Below are positions 21,690-34,084 of a stretch of DNA of 64,000 bases, piece after piece. Numbering within the stretch: position 1 is the stretch's first letter; each line of letters starts with the position of its first letter. Source of the DNA: Oncomelania hupensis (lineage: Eukaryota > Mollusca > Gastropoda > Littorinimorpha > Pomatiopsidae); the NCBI GenBank assembly GCA_036898135.1, contig CM072516.1:60538740-60602739 (forward strand), in the 5' to 3' direction. A program made the translations under genes and the position numbers. Below the pieces are notes generated by a model. The model was not told the origin of the DNA and searched no databases. It saw only the letters and a program-made list of their open reading frames with translations.

Positions 21690-24616
21690 CTGTAGTGGCA
21701 AAAGATGAAAACCAGCCATTTTTAATTCTCACTCACCTTAGCTTTTTTCCTTTATTTCGTTTATTTGATTTTCAATGACTAACATTGTGTGACAATACTG
21801 AATAGGTTCTGTCAGCTAATCAAGACAGTGAGACACTGATATTAATATTCCTCTTACTTAGGAAACAAAAATTCTTATTTGGGAACGTTAATGGCTGAAT
21901 CATACCTATAGTTCCTTTTTCCTACACTGACATTCCATACTTAATTTACCACGGTCATCCATAACTACAAAGGTGCCCTAGATTAACTGGTGTACATCTG
22001 TCAGAGTAGAAATGTTTAGTACGTTCAAGTCATTATTAGCTACTGTTAGGCACCACTCTGCGAAAATAACGCAAGAGTGCTGAGCCACACTGAGAAGCGT
22101 CACTCATGTAGCCACAGTAGGGATCTTTCGAAAGCGGGTGAAAGTGAAAGTGAATGTGAATCGGGACTACTTATTGTTGTGACGTCAGCAATTTATGTGA
22201 CGCTTTAACTTCCCGTGGTGAAAGGTCACGAAGTCTGCCTACCACAAGGAATAAAACTTCGTGGAAAACCTGATTTCCACGAACTAATGTTAGTGAGTAC
22301 ATTTTGGTTATTAAATCGTTTGTAAAATGTCCAAAAATGATTTGAATTTGTATATGGTACATTACTCAACCATTTTAGAAGGAATAATGGGGATCTAAAC
22401 TCGGTCTCAGACTTAAAACGTATTTTCAAACGAGCTACTGAAAAGCCGTCATGGCTGTCTAGAATCTATCTATTCTGTATCACCAATCAGCAGTCCAAAA
22501 ACTGTTTTATGTGACAAAGATGAAACTCGAAGCTAGAATGTAAAATATCTTCAATGTTAGAGCACTAATCCATCTTTAAAGTTCAACCTAATCGTTACAT
22601 TCGTGTCAAATCATGATTTGTTAGAAGAAGCCTTACGTAGGCATAATAGTGCTCTGCCTCTGGGCCTGCCCTGTGTGTGCTCAATAAAATCACAACGAAA
22701 CTAGGTGCTGGAATCGAAAGCGCACAGAAACACGTTCGTTTCGTTTCGTAACGCGGCGTAAGAATCTCCCGGCGTGCCTCTCGTTGGACGAAACGAACAC
22801 ACAATCACTTTCACTTTTACCCGTTCCGAAAGACCCCTAATACTAGAAGGGCTGCCGTTGTGATACCATTCTCTCTGACGGTTGAGCAAGTTCAGCAGCG
22901 GCAGCCTGCTGATTTAAAGCTCGTTACGTCGATTATTTGTTTATTAATTTTATTTAGTCCAACCCAATCCAATGTCCACGGCGCACAACTCCATGTGGCA
23001 GAGACAAGCTCGGGTCGCATCGTTGTTATACTGCGCTTTTCCGGCTCAAGAGCTGCTCAAGGCGCTGGCAGGATTTAACTCAAGCCGCCTGAAGCGCCCA
23101 CTTGCAGTCTTGGTCTGACGGCAAAGACAACTGAGCACAATCCTGGGCGACCCAGTATGGGCAAAAGGAGACCAAGTGCTTGATGGATCAGCTTGGGAAT
23201 ATTGGACGCTTTCTGCCAGGTGGTCACTAGGGCTTCCTATGATGTTATTATTTAGCAATGTAGGCATTTTATATGTATGTGTTTTGTTGATAATTTATAA
23301 TGATGTTTGTATTCTATTTTGTTTTTGTAAACGGGGGTTCGATAAGTTGGGGTGAAGCCTCAGCCGTCCCCTGCGTGGGATGTCTTTATTGTAAAGTGAC
23401 TGGCTGGTGGAGGGCATTCAGTTTTCCCACTAGGGTTGTTTCAGCAGATCTTTTATGCGGATTGGGGGTTGTCCGGTCCTGATTTGGCTCGGAAGAGTCC
23501 GCTGGACCTAAAGCAACAATTACGTAACGTAATGTTGGATGTATCTTGTGCAGCCGGCACTCACCGGTCAACAACACCAGCGTCAGGATCTTTAAAGTAC
23601 GTGCGATGGAATGCGTGCGCGCAAAGACGAGGCCTCGGTTTATACTCTCATCCGAAGGAGTAAGGGCGCAGAGACTCGGGGTGGTGTTATTGCTTTATTT
23701 GGGCACTCCAGGCCATTAACCAGCTTGCAATCACTGACCGTACGGGGCTGACACTCCGATGACAGTATAAACAGAGGTCTAGTCTGTGCACGCACGCATT
23801 CCATGGCATGAACTTTAAAGATCCTGACGCTCATATCCTTGACGGGTGAGTGCCGGCTACACAAATACATCCATCCAGCACGCACTAGGTCTCCTCTCTC
23901 CATCTCCGGTCGCCGCGGATTGTGCTTAATCGTCTGGGCTTCAGACGAAAACTGCGATTGGGCGCGTGGGGCGGCTGGAGTTGGAGCCTGTATTGGCCAG
24001 CGCCTTGAGCGGCTCTTGAGCTGGAAAAGCGCTATATTAAATGGATTAAATAAAATAGATGTTATCACTTGACATTCGAGGCTTCATTTGTTGTTGGCGT
24101 TGAGTACACCCCTGAACCAACTGTGTTTCACGGTCATATTTTTAGTTTAAGTTTCGGCACTCCGGCCCGTCAATCACCACTGCCAGTACGAGGCTGCAAT
24201 GTTATCGCTTTAACATTCAATGCTGTAGTTGTTCTGCCGTTGCGTACACGACTTAGCCAACTGCGCGCCCCTTATGAGCTGACTACGAACGTGTGTTACT
24301 TCTCGCTTCTGCAACCATTTCCCCTTCAATGTTTGATGGGAACTTTTCGTGGCGTAGAAAAGAGTAATAACTGTAATTTGTATCTTTCACAGGGTTGTTT
24401 TTCTAAGTGTTAGTCACTGCAGGGAAAATGTCGGAGAACAGATGCCGGTCGCGGTCGTCGTCGTCGTTGTTGTTGTTGTTTAGCGTTCTTTAAAAATTTC
24501 TTTCTTCTTCTACCTTGTGTTCTCGTGCCATCAAATCTATTGCATGCCAACTTTCATATCAGACAATTCCATTTCGTAAAGACGACGACGACGACGACAT
24601 GATGATGATGATGATG

Positions 24617-24681
<65 letters not shown>

Positions 24682-24798
24682 AAAAACTCACCTCTGTTGG
24701 CCATGCTGCTGCTGCTGTTGCGGATGATGATGATGATGACGCTGATGCTGATGTTGATGATGATGATGGTGCTGATGATGATGATGATGATGATGATA

Positions 24799-24839
<41 letters not shown>

Positions 24840-25018
24840 AATGATGATGATGATGATGATGATAATGATGATGATGATGATGATGATGATAATGATGATG
24901 ACGCTGATGATGATGTTGATGATGATGATGATGCTGATGATGATGATGATGCTGCTGCTGCTGCTGATGATGATGATAATGATGATAATGATGGTGATGA
25001 TGATGCTGATGATGATGC

Positions 25019-25087
<69 letters not shown>

Positions 25088-28000
25088 CGACGACTCGCCT
25101 CTGTTGGCCATGCTGACCCATCCTGATCCGTGGTGTTGGATTTTCAGACCCTCAGGTTCGTCGTCAAACATGCCGCCATAGACACTCTTCTCACCGCGAC
25201 CGTCTCCATGCACAAAATCACCACCTGAAACAAAATAATAATTTCACCAAATCAAACTAAAATTCTCTTAGCTGGCGCACCGCGCTAACTACGAGCACAA
25301 GGCTCTGGTCGAAGGGCTGAACACAAGACGTATGTTTAGCTTAGCGCCAGCTGTCTGCTGGGTAACATTTGACACTATTTGACCATACCAATGGTAGGGT
25401 TCGTTAACATGCGTCAAGGCGACAAGAGTGGGGTGGAAAGGTGGAAGTGAGGTGTGGGGTGCTGAAGAGGATTGGTGAAGGGGGCAGGGATAGAGATAGG
25501 AGTGATAAAGCCAATTAGTGTAGATACGTCTACGTTTTTGTCTTGTTTGTGTTGTCTTGTTTGGTTTAGTTTGTGTTTTTTTGCGTAGATGCACACAATT
25601 AAACTTGTTGATTTGCCTTGCACTATGGCAAGGCGTTCGCGCATTTGTCACCCAAAGCCATAATTCATTCTCTTAGCCCATGAACATTTCAGGTAAGATT
25701 ACTGCAAATCTGAAGGCGGGAGGGGGTACAGTAGGCAGGAAGGAGGGAGAGGGGAGGGGGGAGATTGAAGAAACTTAAATCAATAGAAGTGACTCACCTT
25801 GAATCATGAAGCCCTTGATTGTCCTATGGAAAGTGCCACCTTTGTATCCGTATCCGTTGATGCCCGACGCCAGCTGGGCAAAATTTTCCACCGTCTTGGG
25901 CACGGTCTGCCCAAACAGGCCGATGACGATCTGGCCTACATCATCACCTTCAATGCTGATGTCAAAGGTCACCTCTTTCGTCACCACCAGTTCTTGTGAC
26001 GTCTACGAGGCAACACACATAGGCACACAACGCTGAAATGTTACAATTAAATATCGAGTTATGAATTATTCGAAATATTGGCGTACCTTTTTGAGTTTAA
26101 ATAATATTCCCTTTTCCCTCACCATTTGTAGTCTTCTTCCCATTTCAATCTAAAGTTTTAGGAGATCGAACCAGTGAAACACGCCTGAATTAGCTATTAT
26201 AACTTAAGGTATGTTTTAAATAATAAACTAACATAACAATTTACATTTAAATAAAATGCCTGTATTAAACCATGTTTTAAAGGGTGTCTTGTCTTACCAA
26301 CCAAACTTTAAAAATAAAGTTAATTGTAAATCCTTTCTATCTCTCATTCTCTCTGGGGGTAGGGTATAAGAACAAAGGCAGAGGAAGTGACAGCCAAACG
26401 TTACATACAATGAAGGCAGATACATCGATCGCTATAGTGTACCAAGTCCATTGGCAGTGACATGGCATGCCAAATAATGAACACAATCAAATATTGCTAC
26501 CGTTATCTAAAACAAAAACAAAATCTCATAAAACCGCAGAACGATCCCGGTCCAAACATCCGGGTCAGGTGTGGCCACACTCACATTTTAGTCTGCCTTT
26601 AGCTGTTCTATTAATATTGGCGAAAATGTGCGCAAAACAGCACCATTTTTAATCAGATCAAAGACGGTGTGATTAAGGCCGAAATACACGCGTCAACAGT
26701 CAGGCGAAGCCGCAATGAAACTCGATGATTATTGCCTCTTCAACGATGGCGCGTGCCTCGTTGTCCCGCCAATAAACGAGCTTTCAATATTCACGCTCTA
26801 ACTTACAGTGTAAAGCCCCGGTCACATAGCCCTTTACGGCTGAATCACGGCCAAAGCGCGTCCAAAAGTTGTTACCCGTGGAGTGGACGTTGTTGTTCGC
26901 GTTGTTGTCGAGGTTAAAACGAGCTACGGTCGAGGTATAGACGTGGCAGGACGCGGGGAGAAATCTGAACGGTATCGGACGCGGCAAAAAGTTTTGAACT
27001 GCTCAAAATTTTAGCCCGCGCACAACCACGGGTAAAACACGCGGTAAAGACGTGCAACACACGCGTGGTAATCCGTGTTCCGGCAGTGATTAAAACTTGG
27101 GGAGATGCGGTAAGACGCGAAAGTTTAGCGTTCAGTCATTGGACGCATGTACCGCGTTGGAATCACGGGAAATAGCGTGTGTTTAGCGGCTTATCACTGA
27201 CAAATGGATTTTTCCACGTACATAGCACTACCTACGAACTTTTTGCCGCGTCCGATGCCGTTCAGATTTCTCCCCGCGTCATGCCACGTCTATACCTCGA
27301 CCGTAGCTCGTCTTAACCTCGACATCAACGCGAACAACAACGTCCACTCCACGGGTAACAAATTTTGGACGCGCTTTGGCCGTGATTCAGCCGTAAAGGG
27401 CTGTGTGACCGGGGCTTAGGCTTCAACAGTGTGGGAAAGCTCATCACTTGTGCTCACAGCAGCCCGATCTTCATACTCATCACTTTCCAGCAACGTCCAG
27501 CCATTGATACATGTAATTAGGCCCTTAAAATTCTACCGCCTTTGGTGAAATTAAAAGCTGAAGTGCACCGACCTGTAAAGTCATATCCGGAAAGTTAGGA
27601 AGTCGTTGGGACTTGGTATAGCGGAAGGCAGGCGGCGCCTTTAACTGGCGACTCTTCAACACACGAAGTCATGGTGACATTCTCACATTCACTCCCCCAT
27701 TAAGGTTACCCCTGCAAAGTCATCGGCAAGAAGAAGAAGAAGAAGAATATAAAGGATCGTGCAATGAGAGAGAGAAAAAAAAACCACCATACAAGATAGC
27801 AACCCATTCAAAAGTATTTCTAGACGCTCACACACAATAGCTGAAAATTAATATTTTCAAAAGTGTTACTATTCTTGGCGGTGTTAGAGCTTTATCCTAA
27901 TGAAGCAAAATGAAAACAGGGAATGCGGGTCACCGTCTGAACTATTAATTTGCATGCAAGCTAGTAAAAATGATCAACAATTGTCGGTTCAGGTAATTTT

Positions 28001-29030
28001 GAGTTACAGTGCAAACGAGTTTAGAAAATTATGAACTGCAGCGACCTTGACCTTTTGAGCAAATATGAATGCCACAAAATGCTTAGCAGTAGGTAAAGTA
28101 TCTTCGTAGTAAATTTTATAATCAAAATCGGTCAAGTCATTCTTGAAATATGAGCACCAAAAAGAAGTGTTTTGAACAACAACAACAACAACAATTTCTG
28201 AGAGACGGACCGACCAACTGATTAACCAAAAACCGGACAGCAACTCAATATATTGTCCTTGAGTTGAAATACCTGTGTACCGAAAATCAACAAAATTTGT
28301 TAATTTGGTTTTATTAACATTTTGACCAAAACGTGTTTAGCAGCAAAATGACTTCAGCGAACTTAACCGTTGCGGTAGAACAAATACAATAGCATGCGAG
28401 GTTGGCCACAAACCTATGTTCTGCTCTTATGAAGTTGGGTGAAAATCTGTTCAGCGACTTTTGAGACATGGCGACTAACGGACCGACAGACTGACCGACG
28501 GACCCACCGATAGATTGACCAACCCACCACTATTTCGAAATATTTGAAAATATATTGAAACTGGCAGTTTCCCCACGCCGCAGCAAAACACTACTACGTA
28601 TGTTACTTAATTATTCGCTGGCGCCAGTCACTCTCAATGTTGATAAATAATATAGTTGTCTTTTAGAAGCTGTAGTCGGCAGTTAGTGGGTGGAGTGGGT
28701 CCAGAAATTAAAGACCTACTGATGCCAACCATTCGACCCCTGTTGAGGGAGATGGCATGGAGGCATTTGAGAGTAATTGTAGCAAGCTTACTTACTATAT
28801 GGTATACTTACTATACTATAGTATAGCTGTGAATAGGATTTTGCTATTCTATTTTTGTCTTTTTTGTCATTTGTGTACATAGTTGTAAATAGTTTTTACT
28901 TTTACTGTTCCGTCTTTTTGTGTATCGTAGCAAAAGCGATGTTTGATCGAGTGCATGTATTTTCATGTAATGACTATGTAAAGCGCGGTGAGTCTGGTCA
29001 TAGGCTGGAGTACCCGCTATATAAAAATCC

Positions 29031-29104
<74 letters not shown>

Positions 29105-32100
29105 TTGCACAGTGTGTGCCAGACAAGGCAAATAGTTATTTAGTACTGAGTTTAAATAAGGCTAACAACAAAAAACGGAAATGCGCGCACACACATACGC
29201 TCGCAAGGATAAACATTTAAACATTGCGATAAAACCTTATGACATAAAAATCGCTCCTTAGAGTCAAAGACCTTGATATATAAAGACATGCCACCGGGAG
29301 TTCGCTACTTTCGATATTAGAGAAGCGCCACCTAGCGAAATAACTGTCGTCACTTGGGAAAATGCCGCGCGCTAAGAAGAAAGTACGACAAGGTGGCACA
29401 CATTGTGGGGTGGTGCTCATAGAAAAACAAACACACACACACACCTACACACAAAAAAATATAGAACTGCTCAGGTCTTGATGTCTCAAGCCAGTAATCT
29501 TTGAGTACAGATTTGCGATACTTGACAAGCTGTTTCCATCAGATACAGATAAACTTCGAAACCAGCAAATAAAAGAAAATTTCTATAAATGACTGATAAA
29601 ATCGACTAAGTATATCTGAGCTAACAGAAAAACTATCGAGATGGCGCGGAGAAGATGCACTCTCTCTGTCCACGTTTAACAGGACAGTCTGTGTTTACAT
29701 TACATTTCAGTTTGTTATCAAATATAGTACCCAAAGAGTTAAAACTCTAGAATTTCTACAGGCTTATTTAAACATTTATAGCAAGTAAAGATAATGAGTT
29801 GAATATAGATTAACGTCCCCGGACACATAAGCGTATAGGAGGAAGGAGGAACAACGAAGCTTAACGTCCTATTGCATCAGCGTTAAGGACGATCACCACG
29901 TCGCCACCCTGACAACAATGATTATCATCATCATATCAAATATGGGTATACCAGATAAAATAATATGACAGCAGGGGCATGCTGAACTTACCAAAGTAGG
30001 AAAGTAGCATGCAAACTTACTTCTTTTGTTTATCAGCATGAGATCAGCTTGACTGTTTTAAAGTAGTATATATTTTAATATAACAAACTACTTTAATTTT
30101 TTTATTTTTTTATTTTTTTAAATTACGCAAAACAAAGAAAAGTTTAAAATATAAAAGAGCTTTTGCATCGACTGTAGACCTTGCCGACAGTTGTTTATTG
30201 AACGCGTATTACCTCCCTTGACATAGAAACAGGACTACCGCTAGGATCGCTGTTTTACATGTAAACTCTGTTGAAGTGGGCTTCTTCTTCTTCTTCGTTT
30301 AGATTTACTGTCCCCGGACACAATGGCATATATAGGGGACGACGAAGTGGGCCTCATGGCATGTCTTTATATATCAAGGTCTTTGTTAGAGTATACTAGC
30401 CAAAGGACTTCCGAACCACACCGAGCAACTGAGCCTCAAGAGGCCTACTCTCTATTCAGAAGGAGGGAGTTACCTAATCTGACTCAGTCCCGCTGTCTGC
30501 ATCGGAACACCACATGTGCTACACCGCGTAGCTGTCACTAGCACTGGGTATACCTCTCACATAAGCACACGTAAGCCTCGGCGACTAACTCACTCCTCCC
30601 TAATCGGCCCATCTCTGACCACCACGACCAAGACCCATTGAATTGTCTTTTTTTTTTAAAGTGTCATGGGCACCTGCCCTTTTAACTCACTGTTACACAT
30701 TCCAGCCCATTTGTCTAGTGCACAACTTCATTCAGAAAGACATGTAATGATGTGGGCGCTATACTCTTGACCAACCCGCTTCCTCTCTCCACTATCCCCT
30801 CCCCCCAACTCTACCTCGGTCCTCCCCCTCTATTTATATCTTGGCAACGCCAACAAAATCAAGTAGACAGGTACTGAGTGGCTCTGCATTCGCCACCATC
30901 AGATAACCTCCCACCCATCCCACCATCTACACACCATTTCTTCACCCTCCCCCTCCCCCCCAACACACGCGCCCATCTAAGGCCACTTCCTCCCTTCTAA
31001 CTTCGCGGTTAATCTCAGTAGCTTCTATCTTTATCTGCCTTTACCCCACAGAGGTGCAGGCTCTGATTCAAACTGCGTAGCAGAGATTGGCCGAGGTTTA
31101 ACTTTCTCCTCTCTGTAGGCTGATTCTCAGTCAGCCCTACACATTCTCGATCCCTTGTATGATACAGAGTGTTTGAACCTGCTGAGGCAAATGCCATACA
31201 TTACACTCAGACATTCATACGCTTAGTCTAGATCACAGCGTATCGAAGGCTGCTGCTCAATGCTCATATCATATAGGCCTAAAGCGTAGTAGGCCTAACC
31301 GATTTTTGCTGATATTTAGAGATTTGTGTTCCTGATTGTGAGACCTTTAACTTTACTCGATTTGCAAAGGATGTTAACTTACTCATTTCGGTCGTAGGCA
31401 GTATTCTTTATAATCTAGCAAAGTCGACTCTTTCTTTATTCAGTGTTTATAGAACTTTACGTTACTCGTTAGGCTATCTTCCACGTCGGTTCACATCCGT
31501 GGATGGACCCTATTGTCCTACTTCTTTCAAGATCCCTGACTAAACGGGTTCTCCCTCTGTCCCTCTTGTATGCCTTGACGTTTAAAATATATACTGTTAA
31601 GTGTGTGTTACATAATTTTTTGAAGCTGGTTGATTTTGACTTGGCGTCCTCTGTGACCCTTCTAATTTCTGTAACCTGTCTTTTTAATTCTTGTGAAAAC
31701 CACAAAACCCAGATAAAATTAAAAAGGCAAAACCGTTTAGCATTTTTACGCAGAGATGTAAAAATAAAAAAATCCATAGTATCTTTCACTCGAGATTAAA
31801 AATAAAATTAAAAGAGAAAAAGAGTTGCTTTTGTTTTTGTTCCCGTCTCTTAACATTTCAATCTCTCCCCCACCCCACCCCCTCCTCACACCCTCCCCCC
31901 AAAATCCCTTCTTCCAATCACTCTTAACAGAAAACAAGATAACAGACGAAAGGGAGAAAAAAACTCAATAGACTTTAAAAAAAATTTTCAATAGATGAAT
32001 TTCGCTAAATTGCTTCTTCAGACGTTCCAGCGCCACATGGGGAGTACTCTTTATTAATGTAAGTCCAATTCATTAACTTGGAACCATTAACAATTAATTG

Positions 32101-32218
32101 TCTGTATTCGTTAGTAAAGACGAAATAATAAAGTACTTACCTCGACAGACCTGCCAGTGAATGCTGTGATCAGTGTCAATAGTCTGAAGAGAACCAGACG
32201 CTTCCAACTGAGCTCCAT
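21451..32218 (-). CDS. PPIB-like: Secretory-pathway cyclophilin (peptidyl-prolyl cis-trans isomerase B-like), 4 exons, 215 aa
   Basis: Exons 32141-32218, 25994-side start 26002 to 25798, 25224-25099 and 21689-21451 join in frame (78+205+126+239 = 648 nt). The product catalyses cis-trans isomerisation of prolyl peptide bonds and probably acts as an ER or secreted folding factor. Residues 1-22 (ending [15 protein letters not shown]) form a signal peptide. The cyclophilin fold follows: [15 protein letters not shown] (catalytic Arg, Phe, Met, Gln), [19 protein letters not shown] and [13 protein letters not shown] (Trp and His of the active site). Length fits cyclophilin B (about 210-216). Divergences: MANRG where MANAG is usual, NSCQFF for NGSQFF, and an acidic C-terminus ADDIEE. 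Introns are large and transposon-filled. One has a GC donor. Confidence 0.93.
22117..22836. mobile_element. Non-autonomous DNA transposon with ~35 bp inverted ends
   Basis: The left end GGATCTTTCGAAAGCGGGTG (then AAAGTGAAAGTGAATGTG) mirrors the right end CACAATCACTTTCACTTTTA (then CCCGTTCCGAAAGACC). The 720 bp interior has no coding capacity. It lies in intron 3 of the cyclophilin gene. The target duplication is unclear. Confidence 0.7.
23025..23672 (+). mobile_element. R2 interspersed repeat interrupted by a truncated R1 retroposon
   Basis: The R2 landmarks GCGCTTTTCCGGCTCAAGAG, CTGAGCACAATCCTGGG and GATCTTTAAAGTACGTGCG are split by a 5'-truncated R1 copy (about 23180-23528: TGGATCAGCTTGGG to GTCCGCTGGACCTAAAGCAA). 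In the uninterrupted R2 copy at 52262 the same point reads AGTGCTTGTTGGATGTACC. R1 is therefore younger than this R2. Confidence 0.75.
23770..24050 (-). mobile_element. R2 interspersed repeat, minus copy
   Basis: It carries GCACGCACGCATTCCATGGC, AACTTTAAAGATCCTGACGC and, at the far end, CTTGAGCTGGAAAAGCGCTA, the reverse complement of the R2 start. It lies opposite to the R2 copy about 100 bp away. Confidence 0.7.
24595..25098. repeat. (ATG)n/(TCA)n microsatellite with a duplicated exon end inside
   Basis: Two ATG/TCA tracts (24595-24682 and 24723-25090, the latter with CTG and GTT interruptions) begin directly at the exon 3 donor. Between them, 24692-24707 repeats the last 16 bp of exon 3 (minus: AGCATGGCCAACAGAG) followed by a perfect GTGAGT donor. 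Using that second donor would add 407 nt and shift frame. Confidence 0.9.
25099..25224 (-). CDS. Cyclophilin exon 3, ending at a GC donor
   Basis: It encodes [19 protein letters not shown], then [10 protein letters not shown]. The only junction that keeps frame with exon 4 is ACAGAG|GCGAGT, a GC-type donor. The frame stays open into the adjacent TCA repeat, which would give a polyserine run if unspliced. Confidence 0.9.
25798..26002 (-). CDS. Cyclophilin exon 2
   Basis: It encodes [20 protein letters not shown] through [14 protein letters not shown] and [11 protein letters not shown]. The acceptor is CTCGTAG. An in-frame TAG sits immediately upstream, which fixes the start. The donor is GTGAGT, phase 1. 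Confidence 0.93.
26811..27418. mobile_element. Fold-back element, ~185 bp inverted arms
   Basis: The left arm 26811-26993 (TAAAGCCCCGGTCACATAGC...) and the right arm 27234-27418 (...GCTGTGTGACCGGGGCTTA) are near-perfect reverse complements around a 240 bp CpG-rich spacer. AAGCCCCGGTCACA-type ends are frequent in marine invertebrate DNA. It lies in intron 1 of the cyclophilin gene. It is non-coding. Confidence 0.88.
27419..29031. other. Cyclophilin intron 1, diffuse repeats
   Basis: The segment 28000-28540 has the style of a widespread repeat (GATAATCAAAATCGGTCAAG, ACGGACCGACAGACTGACCG) seen twice in weak form. The part 28930-29030 (TGTAAAGCGCGGTGAGTCTG ... CGCTATATAAA) resembles another common short repeat. 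No exon is recognised. Confidence 0.4.
29032..29103. repeat. (ATT)n microsatellite
   Basis: About 72 bp of ATT units. Confidence 0.97.
29104..32140. other. Cyclophilin intron 1, remaining part
   Basis: Short repeats recur: CTTGATATATAAAGACATGCC (29271) is mirrored at 30359 (GGCATGTCTTTATATATCAAGG), and CGTCCCCGGACACATAAGCG (29815) recurs at 30310. Open frames such as 31503-31799 show no domain and lack codon bias. Confidence 0.4.
32141..32218 (-). CDS. Cyclophilin exon 1 (signal peptide)
   Basis: It has 26 codons, from ATG ([11 protein letters not shown]...) to a consensus GTAAGT donor, phase 0. The hydrophobic run is typical of a cleavable signal. Confidence 0.85.
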
Positions 32219-33116
32219 CTTGAAAATGGTCAGGTGTTGTTGCCACGTAGGCAAGAGTTCGCACAAAGGGAAGGAAAACGTGTTTCAGCAACTTTGGTCT
32301 AAACTGGCAAAACTTTCACACAGTTACTTTTTAACAGCCCTGAACTCTTGTAAGGCTAAATTAGATATGTTCTTTTCCTTCTATCGTAGGCTACTGTCAA
32401 TAGTTAAATTTAAAAATCACGCTTGCCAAACTTTTCAAAACTATACTGACAGAATGGAGCAGCTTCTTATAAGCTACTAGGCCTGCGAAATCTTCCAGAC
32501 AAGTGAAGGCTACGTGGCAACTGATAGTTTTGCAGACTTGCAGAAGCACGCCGGGAGCTAGTGCCACGTAGTTGTGTACGCCAAGAAAGGGGGAAAAAAA
32601 CGTGCACACTGAACGCATCCCAAATTTTTGTCGGATACACAGAGCATTACTTGTAACACTTAGGATGCAGTCTTTAAACGTAGCAGCGGCTGCTTGAAGA
32701 ACGGAAGACGCCCGTATGTTCTATGTGGAGGCAAGTCACTGCAGTGGCATGAGTCTATTACGCTCCTAGATGGTGGCTTGCTTCAGATTGTCTTTGATAC
32801 TCTATTGTTGGAGGCTGTGGAGGAAGGCTCTGAAGAATCTTGACTCTAAACAGGCGTACGAATGTTCAGGGCCTAAAAGGTTTATGGGGTGCGCATCGGC
32901 AGGCTCAGAAATTCTGTATGAAGCTAAGGAAATGACAGATTAGTGAAGCATGTGGAAACTGCCCAACAGCTTCCTAACAGTAGTAACACTAAAAAGAGTC
33001 GTTAAACTTAATCCCAACAGGAAATTTTATACAGGATAATTTTGGGCGAGAGAAAATAATAGAGAAAGATAACAAAAATAAGAGACAGACAGACATTGCA
33101 CTACATTACATGATTA
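32219..33116 (-). promoter_or_regulatory. Upstream region of the cyclophilin gene
   Basis: It is unique sequence ahead of the start codon and must hold the promoter and 5' leader if there is no further 5' exon. No TATA box or other element could be assigned with confidence. Confidence 0.25.
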
Positions 33117-33165
33117 TTGCTTTAGGTCCAGCGGACTCTTCCGAGCCAAATCAGGACCAAACAGA
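33117..33165 (-). mobile_element. R1 retroposon, 3'-terminal fragment
   Basis: TTGCTTTAGGTCCAGCGGAC, then TCTTCCGAGCCAAATCAGGA, is the reverse complement of the R1 3' end seen at 23495 and 52225. Confidence 0.75.
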
Positions 33166-33232
33166 CAGACAGAAACAGACAGATGAAGAGAGACAGACGA
33201 AGATATCCCGAAAGATAGACATCTAGAAAAGA

Positions 33233-33448
33233 TTAGGCCGCAAAAAATGTCTGTTTACGGTAACATTGGGGAAAAAAATCGTGTCGGTAGGTCGGCTTTC
33301 TTTTTTAATCTTTTTTTTTTTCTAAACCTTGTGTGCGATTTTTTTTTCTGTTTTTTCTAGACGATTCTCCAAAAAATGTTTAGGGTCGGGCCAAGAAATT
33401 AGGGTCGGTCGGGATACCGTAAATAAACTTTTTTTTTTTGCCTTAAGT
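33233..33448. mobile_element. MITE-like element with TTTACGGTA ends
   Basis: TTAGGCCGCAAAAAATGTCT then GTTTACGGTAAC is mirrored by TACCGTAAATAAACTTTTTT then GCCTTAA. The interior has two AGGGTCGG repeats and T runs. It is non-coding. Confidence 0.6.
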
Positions 33449-33535
33449 ATACCGTTACGGTTCAATAAATAAAAATCTAATGATTGCTAAAATATCAAAT
33501 TCAAAGACTGACATTACTACATCGATCTGAGTACT

Positions 33536-33670
<135 letters not shown>

Positions 33671-34084
33671 TTAACTAACGTACTTTATTTGAGTAGGCTT
33701 GCAAAGCGATACTTTTTATTCCTGGACTTGGATCCATGCGTCTTATATAATACGTTGCGTCTAGTAAATTGCTAAAATCTACCCAAACGAAGTCAAGATT
33801 CATAATAACGTATATCCTTGTCTTGTGCGTCTTAAAGGCGAAGTCAGAGGAGCAACTTTTGTGCAACGATTTTTCGAAAACAACCTCCGAATTCATTGCG
33901 TTGCAACAATCGCATAGTCGCAAGTAAAATACCTGATGGTTCACGCAACAGCACAGGTCAGAATGGACTTACCTCCCTTGATGTGGCCGTTTCTAGGCTA
34001 GCTGACACAATAGCCATCAGGGAAAGCGAACGTAATATTAGTGAATACATGAGTCAATTGTAGTGTCAGATTTTATGTATATTC

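Noticed and set aside
24537..25213. Open frames of 194-219 codons rich in Ser, Ile or His/Met
   Set aside because: They are translations of the ATG/TCA microsatellite in different frames. Only the first ~40 codons of one frame are real (cyclophilin exon 3).
29352..29420. Start of a THAP-like zinc-finger protein ([16 protein letters not shown])
   Set aside because: Only one possible Cys, no continuing domain and no splice partner found.
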